Positions 8,310 through 17,655 of a stretch of 64,000 bases of DNA are shown here, one piece after another; within the stretch, counting starts at the first letter, position 1; each line of letters begins with the position of its first letter. Both the position numbers and the translations under genes were made by a program. The stretch is taken from assembly GCF_000145215.1 (NCBI RefSeq), contig NC_014392.1, positions 1,620,001 through 1,684,000 of the forward strand, in the 5' to 3' direction. Source of the DNA: Caldicellulosiruptor obsidiansis OB47. GTDB taxonomy: Bacteria > Bacillota > Thermoanaerobacteria > Caldicellulosiruptorales > Caldicellulosiruptoraceae. The notes beneath the pieces were generated by a model. It was not told the DNA's origin. It did not search any database and saw only the letters and a program-made list of their open reading frames with translations.

Positions 8310-9422
8310 TCACCTTCCAACCTGAAGCAAAAAGAGGGATGAGGAAAATGCAACAACAAACATACACAAAGCTGCAAATGCTATTGCAAAAATCAAAATG
8401 AGTACATCCGCATAGTCATCCAAAAACTGGGCAAGCTTTGCATCCCCAATCAAACCAACAAAAATAGCTGCTACTCTGAAAACAACAAATACAACCAAAA
8501 TTTTTAAAAGCGAAATTCCAATCCCTATAAGCAAAACTATTAGACCCACAACACCCAGAGAATTTTTTACTATAGCAAGGCTTGTGGCGAGAGTGTCCGC
8601 AGCATCGGATAATATCTTCCCTACAAACGGCACAAAGTTACCAACACTGTATTTAATTGATTTTGTAATTAAGCTGTCCACTGTAACATTCGCAATACCT
8701 TCTACAGACACAATAGCAACAAATACAACAATGCCAATCACTATACACCACATCAATATAGTTTTACAGAAACCCAAAATCCTTCTCAATCCCAATCTTC
8801 CACTATCAATATTTGATAAAATACCGATAAGTATGTAAGTGTACGCAAAGGGCGAGATGATGTTTTTCAAAAATTCAGACGAGAAGACAATGGCAAACAT
8901 TATCTTTGGGCTCATTACAGCTGCATATGTTGGATATCCCATAGAAGCTATCAGAGAAACAAAAAGAGGAAAAAATACTTCAGCAAAATTGCACGCATTT
9001 TGAACTGTCTGCTGGGCATCTAAAAGAACATCTTTTAAATTTTGAAGTACAATCAAAACCTCTGTAAATAAAAAAGCCAAAAACGTTACATTTGCAACCG
9101 ACTGATTCTTAAGACCTGTTTGAACGCTTGCAATGAGTATATATAATAGGGCTATAATAATTATCAAACTTATTTGACGAAAAGTAGAAAAAATTTGCCC
9201 CAATATCTTTTCCTTCAAAACATTCACTATATCTAATTTCGGGCTTTTTTGTTCTATAATATCCTCTAAATAACTTCTTATATCTTTTTCAGTGTAATCA
9301 TTTAAAATTTCTTTTGTCTTTTTAATGTATTCTTGCGAAAACTGTGATGCTTGGCAACATTCAAGTGCTATTATAAAAAATACAAATACACACACTGAAA
9401 CTAAACTCTTTTGTCCCATCAT
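8310..9422 (-). CDS. spoIIIAE: Stage III sporulation protein AE
   Basis: Largest membrane subunit of the SpoIIIA channel, 370 residues. It has a cleavable-type N-terminal signal (about 5-24, ending near CCQASQ), a short extracytoplasmic helical region, then about seven to eight membrane helices with long hydrophobic, glycine-rich stretches (for example 278-312 and 320-345), as in other SpoIIIAE proteins. Two adjacent ATG codons (9422 and 9419) follow AAGAGGA; the second is better spaced. Confidence 0.94.
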   Translation of the reverse strand: MMGQKSLVSVCVFVFFIIALECCQASQFSQEYIKKTKEILNDYTEKDIRSYLEDIIEQKSPKLDIVNVLKEKILGQIFSTFRQISLIIIIALLYILIASVQTGLKNQSVANVTFLAFLFTEVLIVLQNLKDVLLDAQQTVQNACNFAEVFFPLFVSLIASMGYPTYAAVMSPKIMFAIVFSSEFLKNIISPFAYTYILIGILSNIDSGRLGLRRILGFCKTILMWCIVIGIVVFVAIVSVEGIANVTVDSLITKSIKYSVGNFVPFVGKILSDAADTLATSLAIVKNSLGVVGLIVLLIGIGISLLKILVVFVVFRVAAIFVGLIGDAKLAQFLDDYADVLILIFAIAFAALCMFVVAFSSSLFLLQVGR

Positions 9423-9431
9423 TCATTCCTC

Positions 9432-9818
9432 TTATCTTAAAAATTTGGTAATCAAATCAAATAGGCTCATTATTAAAGGAAGTGATAAAAACAAGATTAT
9501 AATCTTTCCTGCAAATTCCACCTTTTCAGCAATTGCACTCTCACCGCTGTCTTTACACACGCTTGCTGTATACTCTGAAACCAGTGCAATACCAGTCATT
9601 TTTATTAACGTCTTTACATATCCACCTGCAAATGAAACTTTGTTACTCATCTCAATAATCTTTTCCACAACATATACAAGTTTATCAATCATCATTAAAA
9701 AAATCAGTATCCCAACTATGACTGCCACAGCAAGTCCAATCTCTTTTTGAGTTCTTTTTAATATACTCACAACAAAAATTGAGACCATGCAAAGCGCAAT
9801 GATATTTAATATTTCCAT
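9432..9818 (-). CDS. spoIIIAD: Stage III sporulation protein AD
   Basis: Small polytopic membrane protein of 128 residues with four hydrophobic segments; the family is about 130 residues. It matches the SpoIIIAD pattern (KRTQKEIGLAVAVIVGIL; GIALVSEYTASVCKDSGESAIAEKVEFAGK). It lies between spoIIIAC and spoIIIAE in the standard order and is likely part of the export gate of the SpoIIIA complex. Confidence 0.94.
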   Translation of the reverse strand: MEILNIIALCMVSIFVVSILKRTQKEIGLAVAVIVGILIFLMMIDKLVYVVEKIIEMSNKVSFAGGYVKTLIKMTGIALVSEYTASVCKDSGESAIAEKVEFAGKIIILFLSLPLIMSLFDLITKFLR

Positions 9819-9839
9819 TTTTCGTAGTCCCTCAGTATC

Positions 9840-10043
9840 TTAGTAAAGATTGAAAACTGATTTAACAGTATCAAAAAACCTTCTTATGAGATCAATTATG
9901 AGAAAAAGTACAATTATAACTCCTACAAGGGTTGTCATCATCGCAAGTTCTTCCTTTTCAGCTTTTATAAGCACCTGATTTACAAGGTACAGGATGATAC
10001 CTATTATTGCTATCTTGAAAATCAAATCTATTCCATTCATCAA
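9840..10043 (-). CDS. spoIIIAC: Stage III sporulation protein AC
   Basis: A 67-residue protein with two membrane helices (about 5-22 and 33-52), the standard size for SpoIIIAC. The short linker KAEKEELAMMT between the helices and the closing DTVKSVFNLY tail fit the family. It is spaced 19 bases after spoIIIAB and 21 before spoIIIAD. Confidence 0.93.
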   Translation of the reverse strand: MMNGIDLIFKIAIIGIILYLVNQVLIKAEKEELAMMTTLVGVIIVLFLIIDLIRRFFDTVKSVFNLY

Positions 10044-10062
10044 TTCTTACACCTCAACCCAC

Positions 10063-10548
10063 TTACAGAAGTAATATGCAAAGAGATACTCCACAAAAAA
10101 TCCCAAGCACTGCAAACAATTTGCTATTTTTTTTGTACTTTAGTTTGTAAACATCGTAGTATTCTCTAAGTTCTCTAATTCCTTCATCCAAAACCTTTTC
10201 TATTTCGTTTATAGAATAAAAAGCTATGACATTAAAAAGACTAATAAGAAGCCTATGAAGATTCTCATCAAGTTGATAAATATTTTTAACATCACTTTGG
10301 TTTTTCCCTATGGATAAAAAGTAGTATTCAATTACCTGATTAAACTTACTTTCCTCTTTGAGCTTGAAATTTTCCAAAATCTCGGCAAACGTCAAACGTG
10401 CTGAAATTACATTTGCTTTTGCATATGTAAAAAACACTATCATATGGTTTACAATCTTTACCTGCTGCCACAACTTCAAGGTTTGATAGTACCCAATCAT
10501 GCAAGATGAAAAGATAATCAAAACCGAACCAATTACCTTAATCACCAT
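10063..10548 (-). CDS. spoIIIAB: Stage III sporulation protein AB
   Basis: Membrane protein of the SpoIIIA complex with a GspF-like core. It has N- and C-terminal hydrophobic helices (about 3-20 and 140-160) around a helical soluble part. ATG 10548 was chosen: it overlaps the spoIIIAA stop by 11 bases and has AGAGAG just upstream. A TTG start at 10581 would extend 11 residues into spoIIIAA. Confidence 0.92.
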   Translation of the reverse strand: MVIKVIGSVLIIFSSCMIGYYQTLKLWQQVKIVNHMIVFFTYAKANVISARLTFAEILENFKLKEESKFNQVIEYYFLSIGKNQSDVKNIYQLDENLHRLLISLFNVIAFYSINEIEKVLDEGIRELREYYDVYKLKYKKNSKLFAVLGIFCGVSLCILLL

Positions 10549-11479
10549 TTCTCTCTTCACCCAGCGACAGTATTTTTTCAATGGTCCCGGGACCGTTTCT
10601 GGAACTTAAGACAATCACCTTTTCAAAAACACCCTGATTGATTATCTTTCTTGAAAACTCTCTCATATAAATGTCTTTTACCGACTCTGCATGCATTGTT
10701 GCAATTATCTTCACACCCATCTTTGACGCTTCACAAACTGCCAAATAATCAGAAGGCGACCCGAGCTCATCCATCGCAATTATCTGAGGATTTAAACTTC
10801 TTACAGCCATTAAAACCCCTCTGAGCTTATCCACCCCGTCCAACACAAAGGTTCTGATACCAATCTCCCTTCTGTCATTATCTACCATGCAAATCTCAGA
10901 CCTTTCATCAATTACCACTACTCTAAATCCTCTTCCTGCCAAAATTCCTTCACCAGAACTCAAGATTCTTACAATGTTCCTGAGAAGCGTAGTCTTCCCG
11001 CAACCAGGCGGGGAGATTATGAGAGTGTTATAGATACTAACAAGATTTTCTTTCACTGCATGTTTTAAGATTCTCTCAGGTTCAATTCTCACCGTTTTAG
11101 AAATTCTTATATTAAGCCCACTGATTGAGTTAACAAACCCCTGTTTGCTTCCATTTTCAAAGGTGAATTTTCCGGCAACTCCCACTCTATGTCCACCATC
11201 AACTGTGAAATATCCCTGGAGTATGTTTTTTTCATATGTAAACAGAGAGTTGTTTGTCAGCCTGCTTATACATTTGTTTAAAATTTCTTTTGTAATTATC
11301 AAACTTTCAAAGACATACTCTCTTTTACCAATTACAATTAGTGGACAGTTCAAGTTTATTTTTATCTCACAAATTTCATGAAGATTTTCTTCAAAGGTTG
11401 TTTTGATTGTGTAAACAATCTCGGCAGGAAGTCTGTCAAGGAGTTTTTCAACTTCTGTATTTACACTTGCAACTGCCAT
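10538..11479 (-). CDS. spoIIIAA: Stage III sporulation protein AA, ATPase
   Basis: Secretion-type ATPase that powers the SpoIIIA complex, 313 residues from ATG 11479. It has the Walker A motif PPGCGKTT, an acidic Walker-B-like IIAMDELGSPSD, and the VVIDERSEIC segment characteristic of SpoIIIAA. The start is fixed by GTGAGG 5 bases upstream; an in-frame ATG at 11503 has no ribosome site. It is the first gene of the spoIIIA operon; no clear sigma-E promoter could be picked out in the 70 bases upstream. Confidence 0.93.
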   Translation of the reverse strand: MAVASVNTEVEKLLDRLPAEIVYTIKTTFEENLHEICEIKINLNCPLIVIGKREYVFESLIITKEILNKCISRLTNNSLFTYEKNILQGYFTVDGGHRVGVAGKFTFENGSKQGFVNSISGLNIRISKTVRIEPERILKHAVKENLVSIYNTLIISPPGCGKTTLLRNIVRILSSGEGILAGRGFRVVVIDERSEICMVDNDRREIGIRTFVLDGVDKLRGVLMAVRSLNPQIIAMDELGSPSDYLAVCEASKMGVKIIATMHAESVKDIYMREFSRKIINQGVFEKVIVLSSRNGPGTIEKILSLGEERNGD

Positions 11480-11550
11480 TAAGACCTCACATTCCTTTCT
11501 CATTTGTTCTATATTAAATTATTATTATGTTACCCAGAAGATTATGAGAA

Positions 11551-11588
11551 AAAAATAAGAGCTGCAAATTTTGATTCTTTGCAGCTCT
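11551..11588 (-). terminator. Terminator of ymdB
   Basis: A perfect 11-bp stem (AGAGCTGCAAA / TTTGCAGCTCT) is followed on the minus strand by TATTTTTTT, 20 bases past the ymdB stop and upstream of spoIIIAA. Confidence 0.9.
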
Positions 11589-11608
11589 CGCAAAGCCTTT
11601 ACAAATAT

Positions 11609-12388
11609 TTACTCTTCCAGTGTAAAGTTTATCCTCTCTATAGAAACTGCTTTGCCGGTGTTGTTATCAACTTCAAATACGATTCCGTTGAACTGAGCTT
11701 TACCTTTGGCAACCTCAAATCTGACAGGAAGAAGGGTTGTGAATTTTTGAATTACAATATCCTTGTCAACACCCAACACAGAGTCATACGGCCCTGTCAT
11801 ACCAATATCCGTTATATAGGCTGTACCGTTTGGAAGTATTTTTTCATCTGCTGTTTGCACATGTGTGTGAGTCCCATATACGCAAGAAACACGACCATCA
11901 ACATAAAAACCAAGGGCTATTTTCTCTGATGTGGCCTCTGCATGAAGATCAACAATGATTATCCGACAATCTATTTTTTTTAAAATCTCATCTATTTTCC
12001 TAAACGGACAGTCCAAGTTTTCCATAAAAACTCTACCACAGAGGTTAATAACTGCAAATTTTATATTATTTTTCTCAAACACATTATATCCTCTTCCGGG
12101 GGTTGTTCCCTCGGGATAATTTGCGGGTCTTATTATCCTGGTCTCACTTTCTATGAAAGAAAAAATCTCTTTATTTGCCCACACATGGTTCCCCATTGTC
12201 ATAACATCAATTCCTATAGAAAAAAGCTCATCAGCAACCTTTTTGGTAAGTCCATTACCGCCTGCAGCATTCTCACAGTTGGCAATTACAACATCTATCT
12301 TGTAGTTTTCCTTGAGTTTAGAGAGGGTGCTCTTTAGAATGTTTCTCCCCGGCCTTCCAACAACATCTCCTATAGCTAAAAATCTCAT
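11609..12388 (-). CDS. ymdB: Calcineurin-type phosphodiesterase, YmdB family (TIGR00282)
   Basis: Cyclic-nucleotide phosphodiesterase of the metallophosphoesterase fold; in Bacillus it is linked to biofilm gene control and to RNase Y. The 259 residues show the metal ligands MRFLAIGDVVGRPG (D8), NCENAAGG, MGNHVWANKE, VDLHAEATSEK and YGTHTHVQTADE. It lies directly downstream of rny, as in Bacillus, but a terminator hairpin separates the two. Confidence 0.93.
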   Translation of the reverse strand: MRFLAIGDVVGRPGRNILKSTLSKLKENYKIDVVIANCENAAGGNGLTKKVADELFSIGIDVMTMGNHVWANKEIFSFIESETRIIRPANYPEGTTPGRGYNVFEKNNIKFAVINLCGRVFMENLDCPFRKIDEILKKIDCRIIIVDLHAEATSEKIALGFYVDGRVSCVYGTHTHVQTADEKILPNGTAYITDIGMTGPYDSVLGVDKDIVIQKFTTLLPVRFEVAKGKAQFNGIVFEVDNNTGKAVSIERINFTLEE

Positions 12389-12424
12389 TCCATACCTCCA
12401 GATATTTTCCAGAATAAATTTATA

Positions 12425-12478
12425 AAAAGCGTGTCTTGTTCAAAGCTTTTAAAAGCCATGAACAAAACACGCTTTTTT
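12425..12478 (-). terminator. Terminator between rny and ymdB
   Basis: A long imperfect hairpin (AAAAGCGTGT.TTGTTCA with its complement) has a T-run on both strands (TTTTTAT on minus, TTTTTTT on plus). It lies right after the rny stop, so ymdB needs readthrough or its own promoter. Confidence 0.85.
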
Positions 12479-12480
12479 TC

Positions 12481-14046
12481 TCATTTTGCATATTCAACTG
12501 CTCGAACTTCTCTGATTACATTTACCTTTATCTGACCTGGATAATCAAGCTCACTTTCAATTCTCTTTACTATCTCTCTTGCCATTATAACAATATCATC
12601 GTCACTCACATGGTCAGGCTTTACCATTATTCTTATCTCTCTTCCTGCTTGAATTGCATAAGCTTTTTCAACACCATCAAAAGAATTCGCAATTTCTTCA
12701 AGCTTCTGAAGTCTTTTGATATAAGACTCAAGAGATTCTCTTCGAGCTCCTGGTCGTGCCGCTGAAACAGAGTCAGCAGCCTGAATTAACACATTGTAAA
12801 TTGACCTTGTTTCCATCTCACCGTGATGCCCACCAATCGCTTCAAGGACATCCGGGTTTGTCTCCTTGTATTTTTTAGCAAGCTCATAACCAATCAGGGC
12901 ATGTGACCCTTCCATTTCATGGTCAACTGCTTTGCCAATGTCATGCAAAAGCCCTGCACGCTTTGCAATACTCTGGTCAAGACCGAGCTCTGCTGCCATG
13001 ATACCTGCTATGTTTGCTACCTCAATAGAATGTGCAAGAACATTTTGACCATAGCTTGTTCTGTACTTAAGTTTCCCTACGAGCTTAATGAGTTCTGGAT
13101 GCAAGTTGTGAATTCCAAGCTCAAATACAACCCTTTCTCCTTCTTCTCGAATCTTATTCTCAACCTCTCGTTTTGCTTTTTCGTACATTTCTTCAATTCG
13201 CGCAGGATGTATTCGCCCATCTAAAATAAGCTTTTCTAACGTGAGTTTTGCTATCTCACGCCTTATCGGGTCAAACCCTGATAATATTACTGCCTCGGGT
13301 GTGTCGTCAATTATAAGGTCAATTCCTGTAACAGTCTCAAATGTCTTAATATTTCTACCTTCTCTACCTATGATTCTACCTTTCATCTCATCATTTGGGA
13401 GTGTCACAACAGAAACAGTGTTTTCTGCAACATAGTCTGATGAATAGCGCTGGATAGCAGTAGCAATAATTTCTCGGGCTTTTTTGTCAGCTTCTTCTTT
13501 CGCTTGCTGTTCAAGCTCTTTTATCATGAGCGCAACATCATGTTTGACATCCTGTTCAACACTCTTGAGTATAATTTGTTTTGCTTCTTCCTGAGTGAGC
13601 CCAGAAATTCTTTGCAGCTCTTCCTGCTCTTTTTGTTTTAAAAGTTCGATCTCCTCTTGAAGTTTTTGAATATCCTTCAGCTTCTGATTGAGCTGCTCTT
13701 CTTTTTCCTCTACAGACGCCATCTTTTTGTCAAGCATCTCTTCTTTTTGAATAAGTCTTCTTTCGAACCTCTGAAGCTCTGCTCTTCGCTCTCTTACTTC
13801 CCTGTCGAATTCGCTCCTTGCTCTGTGTATCTCTTCTTTTGCAAGGAGTGTTGCCTCCTTTTTGTATGCCTCGGCCTGTTTTCTGGCCTCCTCAACAATT
13901 CTTTGGGCTTCTTGTTCAGCACTTTTTATGGTCTTCTCAGCAATCTTCTTTCTATATAAATAGCCCAAGAAAAAGGCAACCATTGATGCTACCAAAGCAA
14001 TTACTATAGTAACTACAAGTTTCAATGTCTCACTAATCTTTTGCAC
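12481..14046 (-). CDS. rny: Ribonuclease Y
   Basis: Membrane-anchored endoribonuclease that starts mRNA decay in Firmicutes. It has an N-terminal membrane helix (about 8-28), a long charged coiled coil (about 35-190), a KH domain ([17 protein letters not shown], about 221) and an HD domain ([28 protein letters not shown], about 367). Start choice is unusual: the GTG at 14046 overlaps the ribosome site GGAGG (14050-14046) and cannot be served by it. The codon at the right distance (8 bases) is ATT at 14037; TTG 14025 is too far. Confidence 0.94.
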   Translation of the reverse strand: MQKISETLKLVVTIVIALVASMVAFFLGYLYRKKIAEKTIKSAEQEAQRIVEEARKQAEAYKKEATLLAKEEIHRARSEFDREVRERRAELQRFERRLIQKEEMLDKKMASVEEKEEQLNQKLKDIQKLQEEIELLKQKEQEELQRISGLTQEEAKQIILKSVEQDVKHDVALMIKELEQQAKEEADKKAREIIATAIQRYSSDYVAENTVSVVTLPNDEMKGRIIGREGRNIKTFETVTGIDLIIDDTPEAVILSGFDPIRREIAKLTLEKLILDGRIHPARIEEMYEKAKREVENKIREEGERVVFELGIHNLHPELIKLVGKLKYRTSYGQNVLAHSIEVANIAGIMAAELGLDQSIAKRAGLLHDIGKAVDHEMEGSHALIGYELAKKYKETNPDVLEAIGGHHGEMETRSIYNVLIQAADSVSAARPGARRESLESYIKRLQKLEEIANSFDGVEKAYAIQAGREIRIMVKPDHVSDDDIVIMAREIVKRIESELDYPGQIKVNVIREVRAVEYAK

Positions 14047-14099
14047 CTCCTTTGTGTTGAATAAGTTAATGATAGATTATAAAAAACTGTTTCAATTAA

Positions 14100-14128
14100 A
14101 TTTTATTACTTTTTGCACACAGTGTCAA
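14100..14128 (-). promoter_or_regulatory. Promoter of rny
   Basis: TTGACA (14128-14123), 17 bp, TAAAAT (14105-14100), about 50 bases before the rny ribosome site. It lies just downstream of recX and gives rny its own transcript. Confidence 0.75.
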
Positions 14129-14141
14129 CAATGGCGGCTTC

Positions 14142-14756
14142 TCAATAATCTAAGAATTCTCTAATTTTTTCAACCACCGTATTGTAGTCATATCCTCTTG
14201 CCACAAACCACTTAATAACCTTTAAAATCTCTTTGCTATCCTCTTTACTTATTCTCTTTAACTTCTTTTGCAAAAGCTTTACAAGAATTTCTTTATCATT
14301 TTCAGACTTTAAATTTAGCTTTGAAATTGTGGATGATTTGAACCCATTTTTCCGCAAAAGCTGTAATAACTCAAAGCTTGACTTTCTCTTTTGATACTTA
14401 TTTACAAGCTTTTTGGCAGCCTCCAGCTCATCAATGTATCCGCTGTTAACAAAATAAGCTACCGCTTTCAAAGCAGTAGCCGAATCATACCCGCGGGAAA
14501 GCAAATATTTGTAATATCCATATTCAGATTTGAGTGGATACCTTTGAATGTAGCTTACCAGCAACTTTTTTGCACTTTTAAGACCACTTTCAAATAAAAC
14601 CTCTTCCAATTCTTTTTGGTCTATCTCATCTTTTGCATACAATTTTCTTTCAAGATAGACCTCTCTGTCTATCTCAACTTCTTTACCATCGTCAAAAACA
14701 AGCAAAGCTCTATTTCCAACTATCTTTTTATCCAATATCCTCATTAATTTCACCAC
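14142..14756 (-). CDS. recX: Regulatory protein RecX
   Basis: Modulator that binds RecA filaments and limits recombinase activity. The 204 residues are basic and helical, with three RecX-type three-helix repeats (for example [25 protein letters not shown] and [20 protein letters not shown]), as in the family. The gene overlaps the end of recA: GTG 14756 or ATG 14744 could start it, the latter having GGTGA 5 bases upstream. Co-transcription with recA would place it under SOS control. Confidence 0.9.
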   Translation of the reverse strand: MVKLMRILDKKIVGNRALLVFDDGKEVEIDREVYLERKLYAKDEIDQKELEEVLFESGLKSAKKLLVSYIQRYPLKSEYGYYKYLLSRGYDSATALKAVAYFVNSGYIDELEAAKKLVNKYQKRKSSFELLQLLRKNGFKSSTISKLNLKSENDKEILVKLLQKKLKRISKEDSKEILKVIKWFVARGYDYNTVVEKIREFLDY

Positions 14757-15798
14757 TCAACAGCAAATCCTCATCAGAAATCTCTGCTGTTGTCTTTATC
14801 TTCTCAAATGCAAGGTTTGCATTCTGCCTTATCTTTTCAATTATCTCCTGCATTATATCAGGATTTTCTTTCAAAAACTGTTTTGCATTCTCTCTACCCT
14901 GACCAATCTTCTGACCGTTGTAGGTATACCACGCCCCACTCTTTTGAATAACATCGATGTTAACTGCAACATCTAAAACATTTCCTTCTTTTGAGATTCC
15001 TTCTCCATAAATCAAATCAAACTCAGCCTCTTTAAACGGTGGTGCAACCTTATTCTTAACAACCTTAACCTTTACCTTACTGCCTATCGGTTGCCCTTGA
15101 GACTTGATAATTTCACCTTTTCTAACCTCTAATCTGACAGATGCATAGAACTTAAGCGCTCTACCACCTGGTGTTGTCTCAGGATTACCAAACATTACAC
15201 CAACCTTTTCACGAAGCTGGTTTATGAATATGACTGTAGTCTTTGTCTTACTTGTAATTCCAGCAAGCTTTCTGAGCGCCTGTGACATGAGCCTTGCTTG
15301 AAGCCCAACATGCGCCTCTCCCATTTCACCATCAATTTCCGCCTGAGGTACAAGCGCTGCAACAGAATCAATTACAATAACATCTATTGCATTACTTCTA
15401 ACAAGTGCCTCCACAATCTCCAAAGCTTGCTCGCCACTGTCTGGCTGGGAAACAATAAGATTGTTTATGTCAACACCAAGCTTTTTAGCATAAAATGGAT
15501 CAAGCGCATGCTCAGCGTCAATAAATGCTGCCTCACCACCCATTTTCTGCGCCTCTGCAATTATGTGAAGCGCAATGGTGGTCTTCCCAGATGACTCTGC
15601 ACCATAAATCTCTACAATCCTGCCTCGCGGAACTCCTCCAACACCAAGCGCAATGTCCAACGAAAGCGCACCTGTAGGTATAACATCAATATTTTCTTTT
15701 GCCATCTCGCCAAGCTTCATTATAGCGCCTTTACCGTAAGCCTTCTCAATTTCCATAATAACCTTGTCTAAAGCTTTTTTCCTATCTAAGTTTTCCAT
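14728..15798 (-). CDS. recA: Recombinase RecA
   Basis: ATP-dependent strand-exchange protein and SOS co-protease. The 356 residues contain the Walker A loop GAESSGKT (66-73), Walker [13 protein letters not shown], the L1/L2 DNA loops ([40 protein letters not shown]) and an acidic C-tail. GGGGGTTAAAA precedes ATG. A sigma-A promoter and a LexA-type box lie directly upstream, and recX overlaps downstream. Confidence 0.98.
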   Translation of the reverse strand: MENLDRKKALDKVIMEIEKAYGKGAIMKLGEMAKENIDVIPTGALSLDIALGVGGVPRGRIVEIYGAESSGKTTIALHIIAEAQKMGGEAAFIDAEHALDPFYAKKLGVDINNLIVSQPDSGEQALEIVEALVRSNAIDVIVIDSVAALVPQAEIDGEMGEAHVGLQARLMSQALRKLAGITSKTKTTVIFINQLREKVGVMFGNPETTPGGRALKFYASVRLEVRKGEIIKSQGQPIGSKVKVKVVKNKVAPPFKEAEFDLIYGEGISKEGNVLDVAVNIDVIQKSGAWYTYNGQKIGQGRENAKQFLKENPDIMQEIIEKIRQNANLAFEKIKTTAEISDEDLLLSGEINEDIG

Positions 15799-15816
15799 TT
15801 TTAACCCCCATCTTTT

Positions 15817-15830
15817 CGAACATATGTTTA
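15817..15830 (-). promoter_or_regulatory. LexA (DinR) SOS box of recA
   Basis: CGAACATATGTTTA matches the Firmicutes SOS consensus CGAACRNRYGTTYC at 13 of 14 positions and is nearly palindromic. It starts 6 bases past the -10 box, over the transcription start, where LexA would block RNA polymerase. Confidence 0.85.
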
Positions 15831-15835
15831 GAATT

Positions 15836-15864
15836 ATTATATACTTTTGTCTCTAACATTTCAA
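15836..15864 (-). promoter_or_regulatory. Promoter of recA
   Basis: TTGAAA (15864-15859), 17 bp, TATAAT (15841-15836). The -35 box overlaps the stop codon of cinA. Confidence 0.85.
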
Positions 15865-17096
15865 TAATCAATTATCTTTTTTCTCAAAATGTTGAGGGCA
15901 GCCTTTGAAGTCATATCTTTTATCCTTAATCTGTCACCTGAAAACCTAAATTCAAAACTCTCACAATTATCTTTTGTTGCAATACCAATATATACAAGCC
16001 CAACAGGTTTTGTTTCACTTCCACCGCCTGGACCTGCAATTCCCGTCACAGACAGAGCAATGTGTGCAAGAGAGTTTGAAAGTGCTCCCTGTGCCATATA
16101 TTTTGCCGTTTGAGAACTTACCGCTCCGTACTCTTTCAAAACTTGTTCTGGAACACCAAGCAGTTTCATCTTAGCTTCATTTGAATATACTATGAATCCT
16201 CTGTCAAATACTTCGGATGCACCTGGAACGTTGGTAATTTTGTTACAGATAAGCCCTCCCGTGCATGACTCGGCAATGCTAACCTTTAATCTCTTTTCTG
16301 CAAGTAAACTTACCACAACTTCTTCCAATAGCTGCCCATCAACACCATAAATATACTCTCCTAAACGCTCTCTTATTCTATCTTCCATCGATTGAAGAAG
16401 TGATTTTGCTATTTCTTCACTCTCTTTTTTTGTTGTAATTCTCAGCTCAACTTCAAACGGCTTTGCATAAAGAGCTAAAGTCGGATCTGTCTGAGAGAGA
16501 ATTAAATCCTTCAGAGCCTCTTCAATAGAAGATTCACCTATTCCTACAAATTTTAAAACTCTTGAGTAAATCTTTTGTTTTGAAAATCTCTCTAAATAAG
16601 GCAAGACTTGTTCTTCAAACATGGGCTGCATCTCAAAAGGAGGTCCAGGAAGTAAAATCGCAATCTTGCCGTCTTTTTCAATGATAAGTCCAGGTGCCGT
16701 ACCATTTTTGTTGTGAAGAACTTTTGCACCTTCGGGAACGTATGCCTGTTTTTTATTAATTTCGGGCATATTTACCTGTCTGCGTTCGAAAAACTTTTCA
16801 ATTCTTCTTAATACATCTTCATCCAGCACAAGCGTCAAACCAAAATAATCTGCTACTGCTTCTTTTGTAATGTCATCAGATGTTGGACCAAGCCCTCCTG
16901 TAAAAATCAATATATCAGCTCTTTTTACAGCTGTATCAATCGCTATTTTGAGCCTTTCCATATTATCTCCAACAGTTGTCTGAAAATAAAGATCAATACC
17001 AAGTTCAGCTAATTTCTGAGCAAGATATTGGCTATTTGTATTTAAAATCTGACCAAGTAACAGTTCTGTACCAACACTTATTACTTCAGATATCAT
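15861..17096 (-). CDS. cinA: CinA family protein (NMN amidohydrolase / ADP-ribose pyrophosphatase type)
   Basis: Pyridine-nucleotide repair and salvage enzyme, traditionally named for competence. The 411 residues have an N-terminal molybdopterin-binding-like domain (about 1-165: SVGTELLLGQILNTN, FTGGLGPTSDDITKEA, LLPGPPFEM), a linker domain, and a C-terminal deamidase domain (about 255-411: VSIAESCTGGLICNKITNVPGAS, SVTGIAGPGGG). Position before recA is conserved in Firmicutes. Which activity dominates cannot be read from sequence. Confidence 0.93.
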   Translation of the reverse strand: MISEVISVGTELLLGQILNTNSQYLAQKLAELGIDLYFQTTVGDNMERLKIAIDTAVKRADILIFTGGLGPTSDDITKEAVADYFGLTLVLDEDVLRRIEKFFERRQVNMPEINKKQAYVPEGAKVLHNKNGTAPGLIIEKDGKIAILLPGPPFEMQPMFEEQVLPYLERFSKQKIYSRVLKFVGIGESSIEEALKDLILSQTDPTLALYAKPFEVELRITTKKESEEIAKSLLQSMEDRIRERLGEYIYGVDGQLLEEVVVSLLAEKRLKVSIAESCTGGLICNKITNVPGASEVFDRGFIVYSNEAKMKLLGVPEQVLKEYGAVSSQTAKYMAQGALSNSLAHIALSVTGIAGPGGGSETKPVGLVYIGIATKDNCESFEFRFSGDRLRIKDMTSKAALNILRKKIIDY

Positions 17097-17106
17097 GAAT
17101 TTCTCC

Positions 17107-17655
17107 TCACTTTTTTGTAAAATCTATTACTTTCCAGTTAGTTTTTATATAATCAAAACCTGAATAAATTGTTAAAATTACTGCAATATATAACATTATT
17201 TTGTCAAAAGGAAATCCCATAAGAACAAAGGGATAATTGTCAATCAAAAGAAGCACAACTGCTATAATCTGACTTATCGTCTTGAGTTTCCCCCATACAT
17301 TAGCAGAAATAACCATCCCTTCAGCTGCTGCAACCATTCTAAGACCTGTTACAATAAACTCTCTTCCAATTATAATCATAGCAACCCAGGAAGAAACCTT
17401 TTGTAGCTCCACCAAGCATACAAGTGCTGCTGTTATTAATAGTTTATCTGCAAGAGGGTCTAAGAATTTACCAAAATTTGTTACGATTTTTCTTGTTCTT
17501 GCTATATACCCGTCTAAACTGTCAGTAATTGCTGCTACTATAAATATAACTGCTGCAATCACCTTAGAATATGGTACACTACTGTAAAGCAAAAAAAACA
17601 TAAACACAGGGATTAAAAATATTCTTACACTTGTTAGAATATTTGCAACATTCAT
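17107..17655 (-). CDS. pgsA: CDP-diacylglycerol-glycerol-3-phosphate 3-phosphatidyltransferase
   Basis: Integral membrane enzyme making phosphatidylglycerol phosphate, the committed step to PG and cardiolipin. The 182 residues show the CDP-alcohol phosphotransferase signature DGxxARx8GxxxDxxxD (DGYIARTRKIV then GKFLDPLAD, about 48-70) and about five membrane helices. It overlaps the rimO stop by 4 bases and is 10 bases before cinA. Confidence 0.95.
   Translation of the reverse strand: MNVANILTSVRIFLIPVFMFFLLYSSVPYSKVIAAVIFIVAAITDSLDGYIARTRKIVTNFGKFLDPLADKLLITAALVCLVELQKVSSWVAMIIIGREFIVTGLRMVAAAEGMVISANVWGKLKTISQIIAVVLLLIDNYPFVLMGFPFDKIMLYIAVILTIYSGFDYIKTNWKVIDFTKK

Noticed and set aside
11479-11550. 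TCATAAT...CATAATAAT as a sigma-E promoter of spoIIIA
   Set aside because: The spacing is only 11 bases against the usual 13-15 and the -10 match is poor, so no promoter was annotated.
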